A DNA stretch of 64,000 bases, from positions 7,936,001 through 8,000,000 of the forward strand of contig NW_015622541.1 of assembly GCF_000835495.1 (NCBI RefSeq), read 5' to 3'. Positions 1-11,200 of the stretch are shown in pieces; the first letter of the stretch is position 1; the number at the start of each line of letters is the position of its first letter. The notes beneath the pieces are model-generated. The model was not told where the DNA came from. It was given only the letters and a program-made list of their open reading frames with translations, and made no database searches. Origin of the DNA: Cladophialophora immunda. Its lineage: Eukaryota > Ascomycota > Eurotiomycetes > Chaetothyriales > Herpotrichiellaceae. Both the position numbers and the translations under genes were made by a program.

Positions 1-524
1 GAGGGACATGCTCGGTGCCAATGGTTTTGTACCCGTGACATGATACAATGGCACGCCCAACCAAGTACAGTGTGACATAAGTAGTTCTTTCCTGCTTACT
101 CGGATCACGATGCGGGGGCAGCCTTTGCTGTTCCAGCATGGAATACCGATTTGATTGGGCGGATTTCACATCGCTTGTGCGACCTATACGGGGTAGCTGT
201 AGTACCGTCATGGGGTATGATAAGCGCGATTGTGTCAGTCTGGGGCTCGATGACATTTGGTCTTCGTCTAGTCAATAATACATCAATGGGGCCCTAACTT
301 CCATGGCCTTTTCGTTACCTGTTCTCTTCTGATTTCGATCGGCAGGTGTCCCACCCAGCGAAGCTCACCGCATTTGTGAACTCCTGCATGGGGGAATGCC
401 TATTATAAGAAGGTAGATCTCACTCAAGGGGGGGGGGTGGGTTCCTGTTTCCTCGGTCCCATCCCAGCCTTCCCAACAATCTTCGTACCGCAGTTCGCAT
501 GGGCTGTTGCATACTGATTACAGA
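1..524. other. Intergenic, left edge
   Basis: No convincing gene is seen. The only notable element is a run of G about 95 bp before the downstream regulator's ATG (near 429-438). It is probably promoter and leader of that regulator. Confidence 0.5.
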
Positions 525-2218
525 ATGGCCACCTATCGCTCGTTGGGGTGCAGCACCTGCAAAAGGCGCAAGATCAAGGTATGTCTAGCCTCTACTTCAT
601 CCATCTGCAAAAAGGCTGAGGGAGAACGTCGAGTGCGATGAGCGCAGACCCAGCTGCTACAACTGCGAGAAGTCGAGGCGCGAATGCTCTGGTGTTCCCG
701 GGCAGAATGACGGGCAATCGCAGTCGGACTGCGAAGGCATCATCAGATGGGAGCTGCCGAGAAACCGTCGTGCGCGCGTGCGGAAGCCCTGGATCCAGCA
801 AAACGGTTCCACCGGTGCGATAGAGGAGGGTCAGCAGGAAGAGACATCAGGGAGGTCGTATAGCGAGGTGCCAACCACCACTGGCTTTCACTCTTCAACG
901 CTCTCCATCGCACCAGCCGCAGAAGGGAGCCAAAAGATCTCCATGGAGCTGGTCCACGCGATCGAGACGACAAAAGGCACCGGCTTCACTCTCCAGCTGT
1001 GCGGCAAGCATCTCCCCCAATTGCCGGTCCGCATTGGCTACCACAAATCTCTGGACTCGTCGGTCTCTTGTTTCCTGGCAGCCCATCTGGGGATGAGATG
1101 CCCGGGCCTGGTCTCGAAAGACCGACAGCATGTTCTGTACCGCCGGGCTCTCCATGACCTGCGGGACGCTCTCAACTCAACGCGAAACCAAGACGTCGAG
1201 GCGATTATCGCGGCCACGATTGTGCTAGGAGACTTTGAGGTCAGTACGTCCGCATCACCCCCCTGGCCGGCAGCTAAAAAGTCGTCTCCAAGCTCCTGGA
1301 TGGCCAGACTGACAACTTATGGACTCATATGATGGGTGGCGAAGCCATTCTAAAGGCCTGGGGAGCGACAAGAATCCGGTCGGGGTGGGCACTGGATCTA
1401 TTCATCCTCATCGCAATGAACATGGTAGGCGAATCTACGGGCCCATGTCGACGGTCCCTCGAAATACTCACTCACGCCTGCAGGTGTCGAGTTCGTTTTT
1501 GGCCGGGCGCGATTGTTTCCTCGACACACCGGAGTGGCAAGCCGTCTTCGAAAGAGCGGCTGCTCAGCCATCCATCGCAGCCACGGAAAGCATCAGCATC
1601 AGCTTCTGTCGATCATATGCCCGGTTGCCCTTTATCGTGCGTACATTAAGGTCGCCGAACTCGCAAAGCATAAGGACTGAGATCACGAATACTATCCTGG
1701 ACTTGTGGTCTCAAAGTTCCGCAGCCAACGACAAGGTCAAGCTCCTCATGGAGGACCCCCAGGTCGTCGCCGCGGCACCTTCTCGCGACATGACCAGCCC
1801 ATTCGAGACGTACCATCGCTTTCACGACCTTCGAGTGGCCGAAATCTTCTGCCATCACTGGAAACTCTACATCCTCGTTTCCGGATTGGTGCAATCCTAC
1901 TTCCCGGACCGCGTTTCGTTCGACGATGCGATAGAACGGACCAAGGCCGCCCTCAATATCTGCAAGTGTGTCGAACTCGTTCGTCCCCTCAAGCCGATGG
2001 GAACTTACTTTCTGCACCACAATCTGCCTCGGGCGGCCGCTGAACTCCCCAGCCCCTACAGAGACTGGGCAGTGTCGGTGTATATGGAGATTGTTGAGTC
2101 GGGGCTTGAAGTTGGGTTCGACCTGGCCGCGCCCACCAAGCACCTACGTCGCTCACTTGATCAATGGCAGGAGCCGTTGTACCAAAAATGGCTGCTAGGA
2201 CAGGGGATTGAGCACTAA
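525..2218 (+). CDS. Zn(II)2Cys6 transcription factor
   Basis: Nuclear, sequence-specific fungal transcription regulator by family; target genes unknown. Proposed exons are 525-578, 634-1239, 1293-1424 and 1484-2218, which join to 508 codons with all phases consistent. The first intron splits the binuclear zinc cluster. Exon 1 ends CSTCKRRKIK and exon 2 starts CDERRPSCYNCEKSRREC, giving C-x2-C-x6-C-x6-C-x2-C-x6-C at residues about 9-36. The rest (about 110-508) looks like the diverged alpha-helical middle and C-terminal region of this family, including an LDGQTDNLWTHMMGGEAIL-like segment. The start is the only ATG that places the zinc cluster at the N terminus. The second intron is the least certain: donor GTCAGT at 1240, acceptor AAG ending at 1292, chosen by phase. 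The neighbours give no hint of the pathway controlled. Confidence 0.85.
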
Positions 2219-2524
2219 ATGGGTGGCTTACAACAACGTCCCCTATATGTGTAGTCGAACGAGAGAAGAGTGCTGATATGTAAGCTAGCGCTGTATCTGG
2301 TAGATTAGGGTTACGAGTAGTTTGCCGACATCTTTCATGACTCGCTCCACAGCCGCAGCCGCAGCCGAAGCCGCATCTCCAACATCCACCTGGATATCGA
2401 CCACCATCTCCCACTCCCACGGCTCAGTCCCAGATTCTCTCCCCCATGCGCCGACCTTCATAGAGCCGCTCTTGAACAGCATGCCCGCACTGGGCGACCG
2501 CAGAATCCCATCTGCACCGGCCTT
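2219..2524. other. Intergenic 306 bp
   Basis: 3' flank of the regulator and promoter of the Dsc3-like gene. It contains a short imperfect GCAGCC-type repeat near 2350-2375. Nothing else is recognised. Confidence 0.5.
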
Positions 2525-3520
2525 ATGTCCCTAAAACCACCCCTCCTCCAACACCAACAACCACCACCACAAGGCGACCAAGACCACGACTTTGAGATTA
2601 CGATTCGCTTCTCTGCCTCTCTCCCCGACCTCCTCCTCTCGATCCCCGCCTCTCTCAATGCAAACACGGCCACATTGAAACAACTCATTCGCTCGCGTCT
2701 CCCAGATGCACACGCCAAACACCGCATTCGGTTGATTCATGCGGGCAAGGCCCTGGTGGACGATGTCCCGCTTACCGTCTCGTTGAAGAGGAACGTCTCC
2801 CGGCCACCGAGTCGGATCGGCACGCCCGGCCCTTACGACGACAGACCGAATGGCGCAGCGGCTGGCAGACCTGGTGACGGGAGAGGAGAAAATGGCAAAG
2901 GCAAACAACCCATGCGAGATCCGCCGTCGCAGTCCCGAATCTACATCCACTGCTCGATCGGAGATATTGTCCTCTCCACCGCAGAGCTGGCCGCCGAAGC
3001 CGCCATTGCCGCCACCGCTCAACCGACAGAGGGCCAAGATGGGGACCAGGCGGGCGATCCAAATCAGCAGCAGGCCGCTCCGACCACCACTACAACCACC
3101 CCTGCGCCGCGCGGCTTCGACCGTCTCCTCAACGCCGGCTTCAGCGCCGCGGAGGTGCAGTCGCTCAGGCTCCAGTTCCTCGCGATCCAGGCGCACACGC
3201 ACACGCCGGACACCATGCCGTCGCCCAACACGCTGAGGAACATGGAGGACCGCTGGCTCGACAACTCCACGGGCGCAGACGGCGACCTGGGCGCGCAGAC
3301 GGGGTCCACGGGCGCTGCGGGGATCGGCGGCGAGGACGACGCCCAGGCCGGGGCGCTGGACGACATCATCTGGGGCACGGCCATGGGCTTCTTCTGGCCC
3401 ATCGGGTGCCTGGTGTGGGGGGTGCGCGAGGAAGGGATCTGGAGCCAGCGACGCAAAATGGCCGTGATTGTCGGGTTTCTGCTCAACGTGGGACTGGGGA
3501 TTATCAGGTATACGGGTTGA
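2525..3520 (+). CDS. dsc3: Dsc3-like subunit of the Dsc E3 ubiquitin ligase complex
   Basis: 331 residues, no intron. The N-terminal half carries a ubiquitin-like fold (about residues 20-80, FEITIRFSASLPDLLL through LIHAGKALVD). The C-terminal half carries two hydrophobic segments (about 282-301 and 311-329). This matches the DUF2407 architecture of Dsc3, a membrane subunit of the Golgi/endosomal Dsc ubiquitin ligase that in other fungi activates SREBP and degrades orphan membrane proteins. Between them lies a low-complexity Thr/Pro/Gln/Ala linker. The 3' half is clearly GC-rich. I infer the name from domain order and the C-terminal hydrophobic pair, not from an alignment. Confidence 0.8.
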   Translation: MSLKPPLLQHQQPPPQGDQDHDFEITIRFSASLPDLLLSIPASLNANTATLKQLIRSRLPDAHAKHRIRLIHAGKALVDDVPLTVSLKRNVSRPPSRIGTPGPYDDRPNGAAAGRPGDGRGENGKGKQPMRDPPSQSRIYIHCSIGDIVLSTAELAAEAAIAATAQPTEGQDGDQAGDPNQQQAAPTTTTTTPAPRGFDRLLNAGFSAAEVQSLRLQFLAIQAHTHTPDTMPSPNTLRNMEDRWLDNSTGADGDLGAQTGSTGAAGIGGEDDAQAGALDDIIWGTAMGFFWPIGCLVWGVREEGIWSQRRKMAVIVGFLLNVGLGIIRYTG

Positions 3521-3865
3521 GGATGCCGCGGGACCACGAAAAGCTGTGGATGGAACTCGGGCTGGGACGCCAAAGAAAATCTTAACGACGAACACGCCGT
3601 GTCTCGACTTGGGAAAAAACCATACATGTGTAGACGTTGTATCACCTAGAGCACACTGTATAATTTCTTGCTTTTATAACTTTGGGAGTGTGCCGACCGG
3701 ACTGATACCCATAGAGACTTCTGAAGCAAAGGCTTCTATCGAAGGCGGCCATCCAACGCCTTCTGAACGCCTGCGCCATCAATTCATATGTACGACGGTC
3801 AAGGATGATGACCGCCAACAGTCAATCAAATCATCCCGGTCGACCCCTTCTCGCGACACTGCTCC
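3521..3865. other. Intergenic between convergent genes
   Basis: 3' flanks of the Dsc3-like gene (+) and the Vti1 gene (-). No ORF or RNA gene is recognised. Confidence 0.5.
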
Positions 3866-4687
3866 TCACTTAAACTTGCTGTATATTACGCCGATGATAA
3901 GTAGCACAAGCACAGTAATGATCGCGATCGTAATCACGCGATTCGTCGCCATCCTGTTTCACCAAAATCAAAGCAACCATGTCAGCTTCGCCCAGATCAG
4001 CCGTGGGTGTTGAAAAGGAGACCCTTACCTGCGCGCCATTCCCCTCAAGGTCTTCACGCTCCGGTCCACGTAGCCTTCGCTCTGCAGTAGATTGCGGTGT
4101 GTGTTCTCAATCACATTCCTCTGCTGGTGTAGATCTGCCAACGTAGACGCCCCAACCTGTTCCGTCTCCAGCGCTATCCGTTGCGACTCTCTTAACCGAT
4201 CGGAACTCCGGCCCAACCGTTCGGTGCCAGAGAGCAGCTGCTGGCGCTGTTCGAGTTGCGCATCTCTCGGGCCAGCCTCCGGGTCGTCGGTGTACCGGTC
4301 GCCGAACAGCTGTTTGCGCTCGGACTCGGCGAGCGATTTCAGTTTCCGCTGCAGCGTGTCGATGTCGGACTGGTGGTTGCGGAAGCGAGAGTTCACTTTG
4401 CTCCGTTGCGAGGTCGGGATGTTGGATTTCTCCAGGTTCATCTGGTCGAGCTAATTCCCCCGCAAGGTCAGAGACAGATCCTTCCCTGTATGTCGAGAGA
4501 TACCTACCAATTCCTTGGCCTCATCGATGGCCCTCTCCGCGCCCCGGATCGCAACCTTCCTCTCCTCCCCCGTGAGTTCGGGAATCTGATCCAGTTTCTG
4601 GTTCACGTCTGCCTGGACGAGTCTCAGCTCGGCCTCGTACGTGCTGAAGAGCTCGGAGCCCGCATCGGTGTCGAGTGGGTTTGCCAT
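3866..4687 (-). CDS. vti1: Vti1-type Qb-SNARE
   Basis: Proposed exons on the minus strand are 4687-4508, 4450-4029 and 3953-3866. They join into a protein that reads like fungal Vti1 throughout. The N terminus (MANPLDTDAGSELFSTYEAE) begins the Habc helical domain. A SNARE motif follows (LDQRN-type heptads, with QQRNVIENTHRNLLQSEGYV near the end), then KTLRGMARRMATNR, and a single C-terminal anchor (VITIAIITVLVLLIIGVIY) encoded by the tiny last exon. Vti1 acts in Golgi, endosome and vacuole fusion. The ATG at 4687 is preferred over an upstream one at 4738 because MANPLDTDAGSE is the usual Vti1 N terminus. Introns are 57 and 75 nt. Confidence 0.93.
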
Positions 4688-5302
4688 TGTCGTGAGCCTG
4701 TCGAGGAGTTCGAGAGGAGTTCTAGGAACAGCGTGCAATTCAGTGGCGCCTAGTTACAGGACGTCGCTAGAAGAGACAGGTTGGAAGGGAGAGACCGGAC
4801 AAGGAGACGATTGCCTATGAGGGATCGTTCGGCGTTCGCCGGTGCGACAACAGTAGTGAAGCCTTTAGTGTGCGAGGTCAAAAGGATGGTACAGTTGAGC
4901 CCTCGATGTCAGATTGTGAGGTGCAGCTGGAGGACGCAGTGCCATGGGATCTGTTCGCAATTGACGTCGGCAAAGGCGAAACGGTCGCAAGCCGGCCCCG
5001 TTTCGGAAATCCCCGACGCCGCTTTTGTCCCTCGTATTCTTGCAATGCAGCTGGTGTCCCCGGCCAGGCTATGATTTGACTTTTACTGGAAGGTTAGGAT
5101 CCGAATCCTTCTATAAGTGACGAACTTGATCTTGGAGGCCTTGAACTCATGACTTCGTCAATTGCCCGCAAGGTGAGAGTCGATGCCCGAGCACTGGTTG
5201 GGAGGCGAGACGGCTAAAACCATTAACTATGCGAAGGAGTCAGGCCACACGCCGACATCTTACACAACGACAGAGAACTAAAACCTCTTGCGTCTTCCAG
5301 CC
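4688..5302. other. Intergenic 615 bp, divergent promoter region
   Basis: Lies between the starts of vti1 (-) and the FAD oxidoreductase (+). A short AGGAT/ATCCT hairpin is visible near 5096-5109. A tRNA-like B-box resemblance near 5140 was checked and rejected. No gene is seen. Confidence 0.5.
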
Positions 5303-6835
5303 ATGAAAAAGCGTGTTGCAATCGTGGGCAGCGGCTGCTCAGGTCTCGGTGCTTTATGGGCACTCAATACCAGCACTAGCCATGAAATTCATCTATTTGA
5401 GGCAGCATTGCGACTGGGCGGGCACATGGGGTCCATTGCCTACGAAGGACCCAATGGCCAGAAGGTCGACGTTGATGCCGGTTTGATTGTCGTAAACGCC
5501 GCTACCTCCCCTAACTTCATCCGATTTCTCCAACAGTTGGGTATTCCGTTGAGAAGGACCGACCTGACCTTTGGTGTCTCCTGCGATCAAGGGGCGTTCG
5601 AGTGGGCCTGGAGATCGTGGTCCTCCGTCTTTGCTCAAAGGAGGAATATCTTCAGCCCTGGCATGTGGAAGTTGATTTTGGAAGTCATCCGATTCAACGA
5701 GTTCGCAGTCGACCTTCTCCGAGAAGATGACAGGGGCGTTGATACCACCTCCCAGGAAGTCCGGGAAAAGATCAAACACCGGCCCCAAGAGAGTATCGGC
5801 GAATATCTCGACCGCGAAAACTACTCCCAGGCGTTCCGTGATAACTATCTCATTCCGATGACAGCCGCCATCTGGGGGACGAACCCTGGTCAATATTCCC
5901 TGGAGCTCCCGGCCACCACCGTGGTTCGATTCATGTACGACCAGCACATGCTGAATATCACTGGTAAATCCTCAGGCTGGTGGACCATTTCTGGCGGAGC
6001 AGAGCGATATATCGAATCGGTGGTAAAGGATTTCCCTGCCAACAGAATTCATCTCGAATCCAAAGTCACCTCACTGAGTCCAAGTGACAAAGGCATTGTC
6101 TTGCTGACGGCGAATGGAAAGGACCATGAATTCGACCATGTGATAGTGGCGACGCAGGCTGATCAGGCTCTGGATCTTTTGCAACCGCTAACAACCAGAG
6201 ACGAGTCTGACATCTTGAGTGCTTTCCGAACCAGTAGAATTGTTGCCGTATTACACTCAGATCTCTCCCTGATGCCAAAGAGACGACAGGCATGGTCATC
6301 CTTGAACTATATCACCGAGTCCCCGTTCCCACCTACCAGGCGCAGGCACATTTCCAGAGGCTGTCTGACGTATTCGGTGAACGTCCTCCAGGGAATATCA
6401 GAGAGCGAGTTTGGGCCCGTTCTGGTCACGCTAAATCCCCTGAACATGCCCGATCCTCGACTGGCTCAGGGTATATGGGAATATTCGCATCCCCTGTACA
6501 ATGCCGCAGCGATCAAGTCACAGAAACTGTTGCCCAAGGTTCAAAATACCAGGAACATCAGCTACTGCGGGGCATGGACCAGATATGGCTTTCTGGAAGA
6601 TGGCTTCAACAGTGGGCTGCTGGTCGCTATCAGCCATCTGGGAGCAAAGCTGCCTTTTGAGTTCGTCGATCCGTCACTGTCCAAAGCGAAGAGGCCCTCT
6701 CTGACAATGAAGAATTATTTGCTGAGGCTGGTCATTCTCCTCGTGCAGATAGCCCTCTTGCTGATAGAGAGAGCGTGGTTGAGAATGGCGGTGGCATTCG
6801 ATAGACGGGTTGCCTCACGACGGAAGACCGCCTGA
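5303..6835 (+). CDS. FAD-dependent (amine oxidase-like) oxidoreductase with C-terminal membrane segment
   Basis: 510 residues from the ATG at 5303. An in-frame TTG at 5288 is not a credible eukaryotic start. The N terminus has the Rossmann dinucleotide-binding motif VAIVGSGCSGLGA, followed by an acidic residue ending beta2 (HLFEA) and RLGGH. The C-terminal part has the flavin-enzyme signature GAWTRYGFLEDGFNSGLLVA. After this comes one hydrophobic helix (about residues 475-492) and a basic tail, suggesting membrane anchoring with the catalytic domain in the cytosol. It resembles the COG2907-type FAD proteins of the amine-oxidase superfamily, often linked in bacteria to cyclopropane fatty acid synthase. 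No such partner is in this window. The substrate is unknown. The stop lies 3 bp from the stop of the convergent ncs6 gene. Confidence 0.85.
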   Translation: MKKRVAIVGSGCSGLGALWALNTSTSHEIHLFEAALRLGGHMGSIAYEGPNGQKVDVDAGLIVVNAATSPNFIRFLQQLGIPLRRTDLTFGVSCDQGAFEWAWRSWSSVFAQRRNIFSPGMWKLILEVIRFNEFAVDLLREDDRGVDTTSQEVREKIKHRPQESIGEYLDRENYSQAFRDNYLIPMTAAIWGTNPGQYSLELPATTVVRFMYDQHMLNITGKSSGWWTISGGAERYIESVVKDFPANRIHLESKVTSLSPSDKGIVLLTANGKDHEFDHVIVATQADQALDLLQPLTTRDESDILSAFRTSRIVAVLHSDLSLMPKRRQAWSSLNYITESPFPPTRRRHISRGCLTYSVNVLQGISESEFGPVLVTLNPLNMPDPRLAQGIWEYSHPLYNAAAIKSQKLLPKVQNTRNISYCGAWTRYGFLEDGFNSGLLVAISHLGAKLPFEFVDPSLSKAKRPSLTMKNYLLRLVILLVQIALLLIERAWLRMAVAFDRRVASRRKTA

Positions 6836-6838
6836 GCC

Positions 6839-8071
6839 TCAGCCAGCAGAGATGACGAGTCCAGCAGTCTGTCTCATCAACGTCGTACTTCCCTCTTCAT
6901 CTTCGATTCCCACCTCAATGGTCGTTCGCGGCCGGCTCTTGTTGAGTCCCTCCAGCAGAGAACAGGCTTTGCAAATTTTCTGACTGGATAGATAACCACA
7001 TCTCTCACATTGGCCCATGATTTGTTTGACCACTTTCCGTCGTCCTCGTCGTTTCTTGTCATGAATGTTTGGTTGCACTTCTGGCCGAGGCAACTGGATC
7101 TCTGTTTCGCGTTCAGCAGCAGCTTCGTTGGCGGTCAGGTCCTTCTCCAGTCGGACCATGGAGTCGCTGGTCTGGTTCTGACCGCCACAACCATTTGTCT
7201 GCTCATCACCCTCTGCACCACAAGACGCAGAGCCGGCCAATTCAGGAGGCACCAGCATAGCCATGTCCTCTCCACTTCGCACAATGTCCAATATGCTGCT
7301 TGGTCGAATCTTTTCTAGATCTTTGATCAACGTTCTAGCGCTCCCTCTGAAGGCCTCTGGCGAGTAAATGCACTCCGTGCTGAAGTAATCCAGTTTCTTG
7401 TGGTAAGCATAGAGGACTATTTCCTTCTCGTACGCATACTTCAGCGGCTTACTCCTCTTGATCTCGCTTGCCGAACTGGATGTCATAATAGAGGTCGCCC
7501 TTGCAAGCCGGGGCAGATCGCCACGAAGCAGATTCATCATGACGGTTTCGGCAACATCGTCGGCATTGTGACCGGTCACGACGTGTTTGATGCCCAGCTT
7601 CGCAGCCCCTCGATCCAGCGCCTGTCTGCGAAAGACACCGCAGTAAGTGCAGTTTCCCTTTTTGCCTACCTGGGCCACGACTTGGTCCATTGTCCACCCG
7701 TAAAGCTGATCATATCCCACAATTTCGAGGGGCATTTCATACTGCACCGCATTTCGCTTCACCGTCTCCAGGCTGTCGTCCCGATAGCCTTTGATACCTT
7801 CATCGATGGACAAGAGTACGAGATCCAGGCCGTAGTCATGACGTTCATTCAGGATCTTCAACACCGAAGCGAGAACAGTCGAATCCTTGCCGCCAGATGC
7901 GCCGATGGCAACACGTTCGCCGCGGTGGAACAGTTTGTTACTCACGATAGTGTCGTGAATCTCGGCCTCGAATATGGACAGAAAACATTGTTTGCAGATC
8001 TTCTGAGAGTTCTTTGGCCGGATCACTGCTGCCCGCGAGTCTTTGCAGACCTCGCATATTGTCGGTGCCAT
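6839..8071 (-). CDS. ncs6: Cytoplasmic tRNA 2-thiolation protein 1 (Ncs6/Ctu1)
   Basis: 410 residues, intronless, start ATG at 8071 (MAPTICEVC). It catalyses ATP-dependent transfer of sulfur from Urm1 to U34 of tRNA-Lys, -Glu and -Gln in the cytosol, with Ncs2. Visible hallmarks are the N-terminal CEVC...CKQC zinc pair, the PP-loop ASGGKDST (about residue 57), the central NCTYCG cysteine pair, [19 protein letters not shown], and a C-terminal [16 protein letters not shown] zinc site. An Asn/Gly/Glu-rich segment of about 60 residues is inserted before the last zinc site. An upstream in-frame extension to 8137 lacks the conserved start and was discarded. The gene converges on the FAD oxidoreductase with almost no intergenic space. 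Confidence 0.95.
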   Translation of the reverse strand: MAPTICEVCKDSRAAVIRPKNSQKICKQCFLSIFEAEIHDTIVSNKLFHRGERVAIGASGGKDSTVLASVLKILNERHDYGLDLVLLSIDEGIKGYRDDSLETVKRNAVQYEMPLEIVGYDQLYGWTMDQVVAQVGKKGNCTYCGVFRRQALDRGAAKLGIKHVVTGHNADDVAETVMMNLLRGDLPRLARATSIMTSSSASEIKRSKPLKYAYEKEIVLYAYHKKLDYFSTECIYSPEAFRGSARTLIKDLEKIRPSSILDIVRSGEDMAMLVPPELAGSASCGAEGDEQTNGCGGQNQTSDSMVRLEKDLTANEAAAERETEIQLPRPEVQPNIHDKKRRGRRKVVKQIMGQCERCGYLSSQKICKACSLLEGLNKSRPRTTIEVGIEDEEGSTTLMRQTAGLVISAG

Positions 8072-8279
8072 TCTTTCACTCTGGAGAACTGAGCGAAGTC
8101 TCTTGTATGTCCTTTGAGGGCGAAAAATGAGAATCAAAAAGTCCGGCGGAGCAAACAGGGCACTATCGGGCTATACGGCGGAGCATTATGTTCGTCCGCA
8201 CCTGTCGCCATAATTTCAATGTTTTCCGCAGTCAACTCTCCCTTGCCTTCGTTGTACGCCCTTCTCGTCACTCGCTCGA

Positions 8280-11200
8280 ATGCATTCTACTCTCCAAGCG
8301 GAACTACGGTTCTCGCAGATCATTTGTTCCAGTTGTCGACATTGCGCTCGGCAACAATCGCAGAACGCCCGCCGCTCCTTTTGTACAGCGCCTCGCCTTC
8401 GGTCCGCTCAGAAACCGTCGAATAGTATTGGCTCACTCAGTAGCCGCGGGATCAGTGATGATTCCCAGAGCCATGGAGCTGCGCGGGTGGAGATAGCAAG
8501 AGATAGTGATCATGGTGGAGAGGAGTCGACACCGGCCCATCAACATCGCCCGGGTCCTCACGAAAGCTCCGCGATTCAGACTGCAGACGATGCTCGAGCG
8601 AAAGACTTCTACGGCTCGCCCGCGAAAAGACGGCTGCGGAATCGCATGAACAAGGATGCCGACACCGAATATCAAGCTCCAGAATGGTTCATGGACAGCA
8701 ATGTGGCCCTTTTCGGGTCGGGCTTCCTTGCTCCTGGTACTCCATCGAGAATTAAAACGGTGGCTGCAGATCTGCTCACCGGCGAGCCTCTCGAACAAAA
8801 CTCCTCCCCCGACTCTGGCGGTGCTCCTTCGCATGGTTCGGACGGTAAAGGAGACGATCCTAAATCAATCCACGAATCGCTTGGGAAATCAACCTTGACA
8901 GAGGACAAATTACAGCAATCAGAAGCATTACCTCCTACGAAATCTTCATCAAGCTCATCGGTTTCCTCGAGATACTATGTGGTGGACGAACAGTACGAAG
9001 AGGTCATGCGAACTGCAAGAGGTCTCATGCAGGTATCACACAACCAGAGTTCACAAAATGGTGCCGATTCCTTCAGAGATCATCTTCATCTACAATACGC
9101 GGGCAAGGATGGCGACCTCCTCCTTGACCATCTTGTGCAGGATATTGCACGCCAGCTCGGCTGTGATTTGATGGTAGTGGACGCTCAGGATATTGCAGAT
9201 CTAATCCACCGAAATCATACAAACCAAAGCACGGCCAAGGCCGGGCGTATGCTGAGCTACGACGTGCTGTCGACTGCGTTTCCAGACCTCTCCGAACACA
9301 ATTCATCACACGAGGCTCAAGATGTGGACGATGACGATGGAGATATCGAGGATATAATGGACGAAATGGATTCCACGCCCGCCTCTCCCCGAATAGGGAT
9401 GCCCATGTTCATTGGAAGGCCGACAGCGATCTTGAAGACTATAATCGGACAGATCCCGGAACTTGGTGATGGGATGCGATCAGAAATGCCTCGAGGCACG
9501 CTGAGAATGTGGCCAGATTTCGGCGATCCTCAAAAGCCACGGGATGAGCAAGGCGCGCTATCAGGGCTCATATACAAATTGTTAAAGAGCTTGTCGGATC
9601 GGCGAACCGCTGCGGGGCTGCCAGGGAAAGAGCAGAATAGCGACCTGGAACAGCAACGGGAGACTGCAGCGAAACGGACCGGGGTCCCAAAGGGTGGCGC
9701 GATTGTCCATGTTAGAGACTTCAGGGCCATCCAGAGTCTAGACATGGGCCGCTCATTTCTGAACAACCTTCACAGGCAACTGGCTCAACGACGAAACAAG
9801 GGTGAATCTGTTCTGCTGATCGGGACCGATTCGGCTCGTGAGGATCAGGAACCCTTTACCCGGGAACGCATTAACGAGTCGCAAAGCGGCGGACAAGACG
9901 GGAAGTCACAAAATATTGTCCTGACACCGGTTTTGCCAAACACTACATCAAAGCTTGCGCTTCTTCACGACAGGAAGCAACGCATTGCCACAGTTAATAT
10001 GAGACACCTCTGGGAGACACTGAGATTTTGGAAACCCTCCGTCTTTGCTCATCTAGAACCGGGCTTCTGGCGTGGTGATTTCTCCGACCGCATCACTCGC
10101 AGCGACAGATCATGTTTGGAAGGGCAAGCGTGGAATCACCAATATATACAACGGTTGGCCACCTATATTGCAGGAACTGTTCCGTCAAATCGGGATGGTG
10201 AAACTGATACCTCTACCAAAGACCAACCACAGCCCATCATTAGTGCCGCAACCTCCCATCTGAACCACAGTGACAAGACTAAGATCCGGTGGGCGGAGAA
10301 GCAATCAAAGGAAGCAAAGAAGGAAGTTCCAGAACGCCACATGAGCAAAGACGACCGCCTAGCCAGAATACGTGCGTCGGCTTCCAAATACGAGAAACGA
10401 TTGATGGGAGGCATCATTGAGGCGAAGAACATCAATACAACCTTTAACGACGTGCACATGCCGGTCGAGACCATTGATACCCTTCAAACCCTGACCACTC
10501 TGTCCCTCATTCGACCTGAAGCTTTCAAATATGGTGTCCTTGCCTCTGACAAGATTCCGGGCCTTTTGCTTTACGGCCCACCAGGCACAGGTAAAACTCT
10601 GGCGGCTAAAGCGGTCGCCAAAGAATCTGGTGCGACAATGCTTGAGGTCAGCGCGGCCGACATCAACGATATGTATGTTGGCGAGGGGGAGAAGAATGTA
10701 AAGGCATTATTTAGCCTAGCCAGGAAACTATCGCCCTGCGTTGTCTTTCTGGACGAGGCGGACGCTATGTTCAGCGCGAGGAGCAATCAAGGACGGCGGG
10801 TCAGTCATCGCGAACTTCTCAACCAGTTTCTGAAGGAGTGGGACGGGATGAGCAACGACTCGGGCAGTGCATTCATTATGGTTGCGACCAATCGACCCAT
10901 GGATCTCGACGATGCTGTTCTTCGTCGCTTACCACGCCGTTTGCTCGTCGACCTCCCTACGGAGCCTGACAGGTTGGAGATCCTCAAAATACACCTGCGC
11001 CACGAGAAACTCGGCGAGGATGTCAACTTGCAAGATCTCGCAAAGAAGACGCCCTTCTATTCCGGGTCCGACCTGAAGAACGTCGCTGTCGCAGCGGCGC
11101 TGAATTGTGTCAGGGAGGAGAATGAACTGGCCAAACAGCACAAGGGCGAGGAGCCATATCAACATCCCGAACGACGTACGCTGACGGAGAAACACTTTGA

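Noticed and set aside
429..438. Poly-G run
   Set aside because: A simple homopolymer in an upstream region with no other structure.
5130..5200. Possible reverse tRNA B box (CCTTGAACTC)
   Set aside because: The T-arm stem does not pair and no cloverleaf can be drawn.
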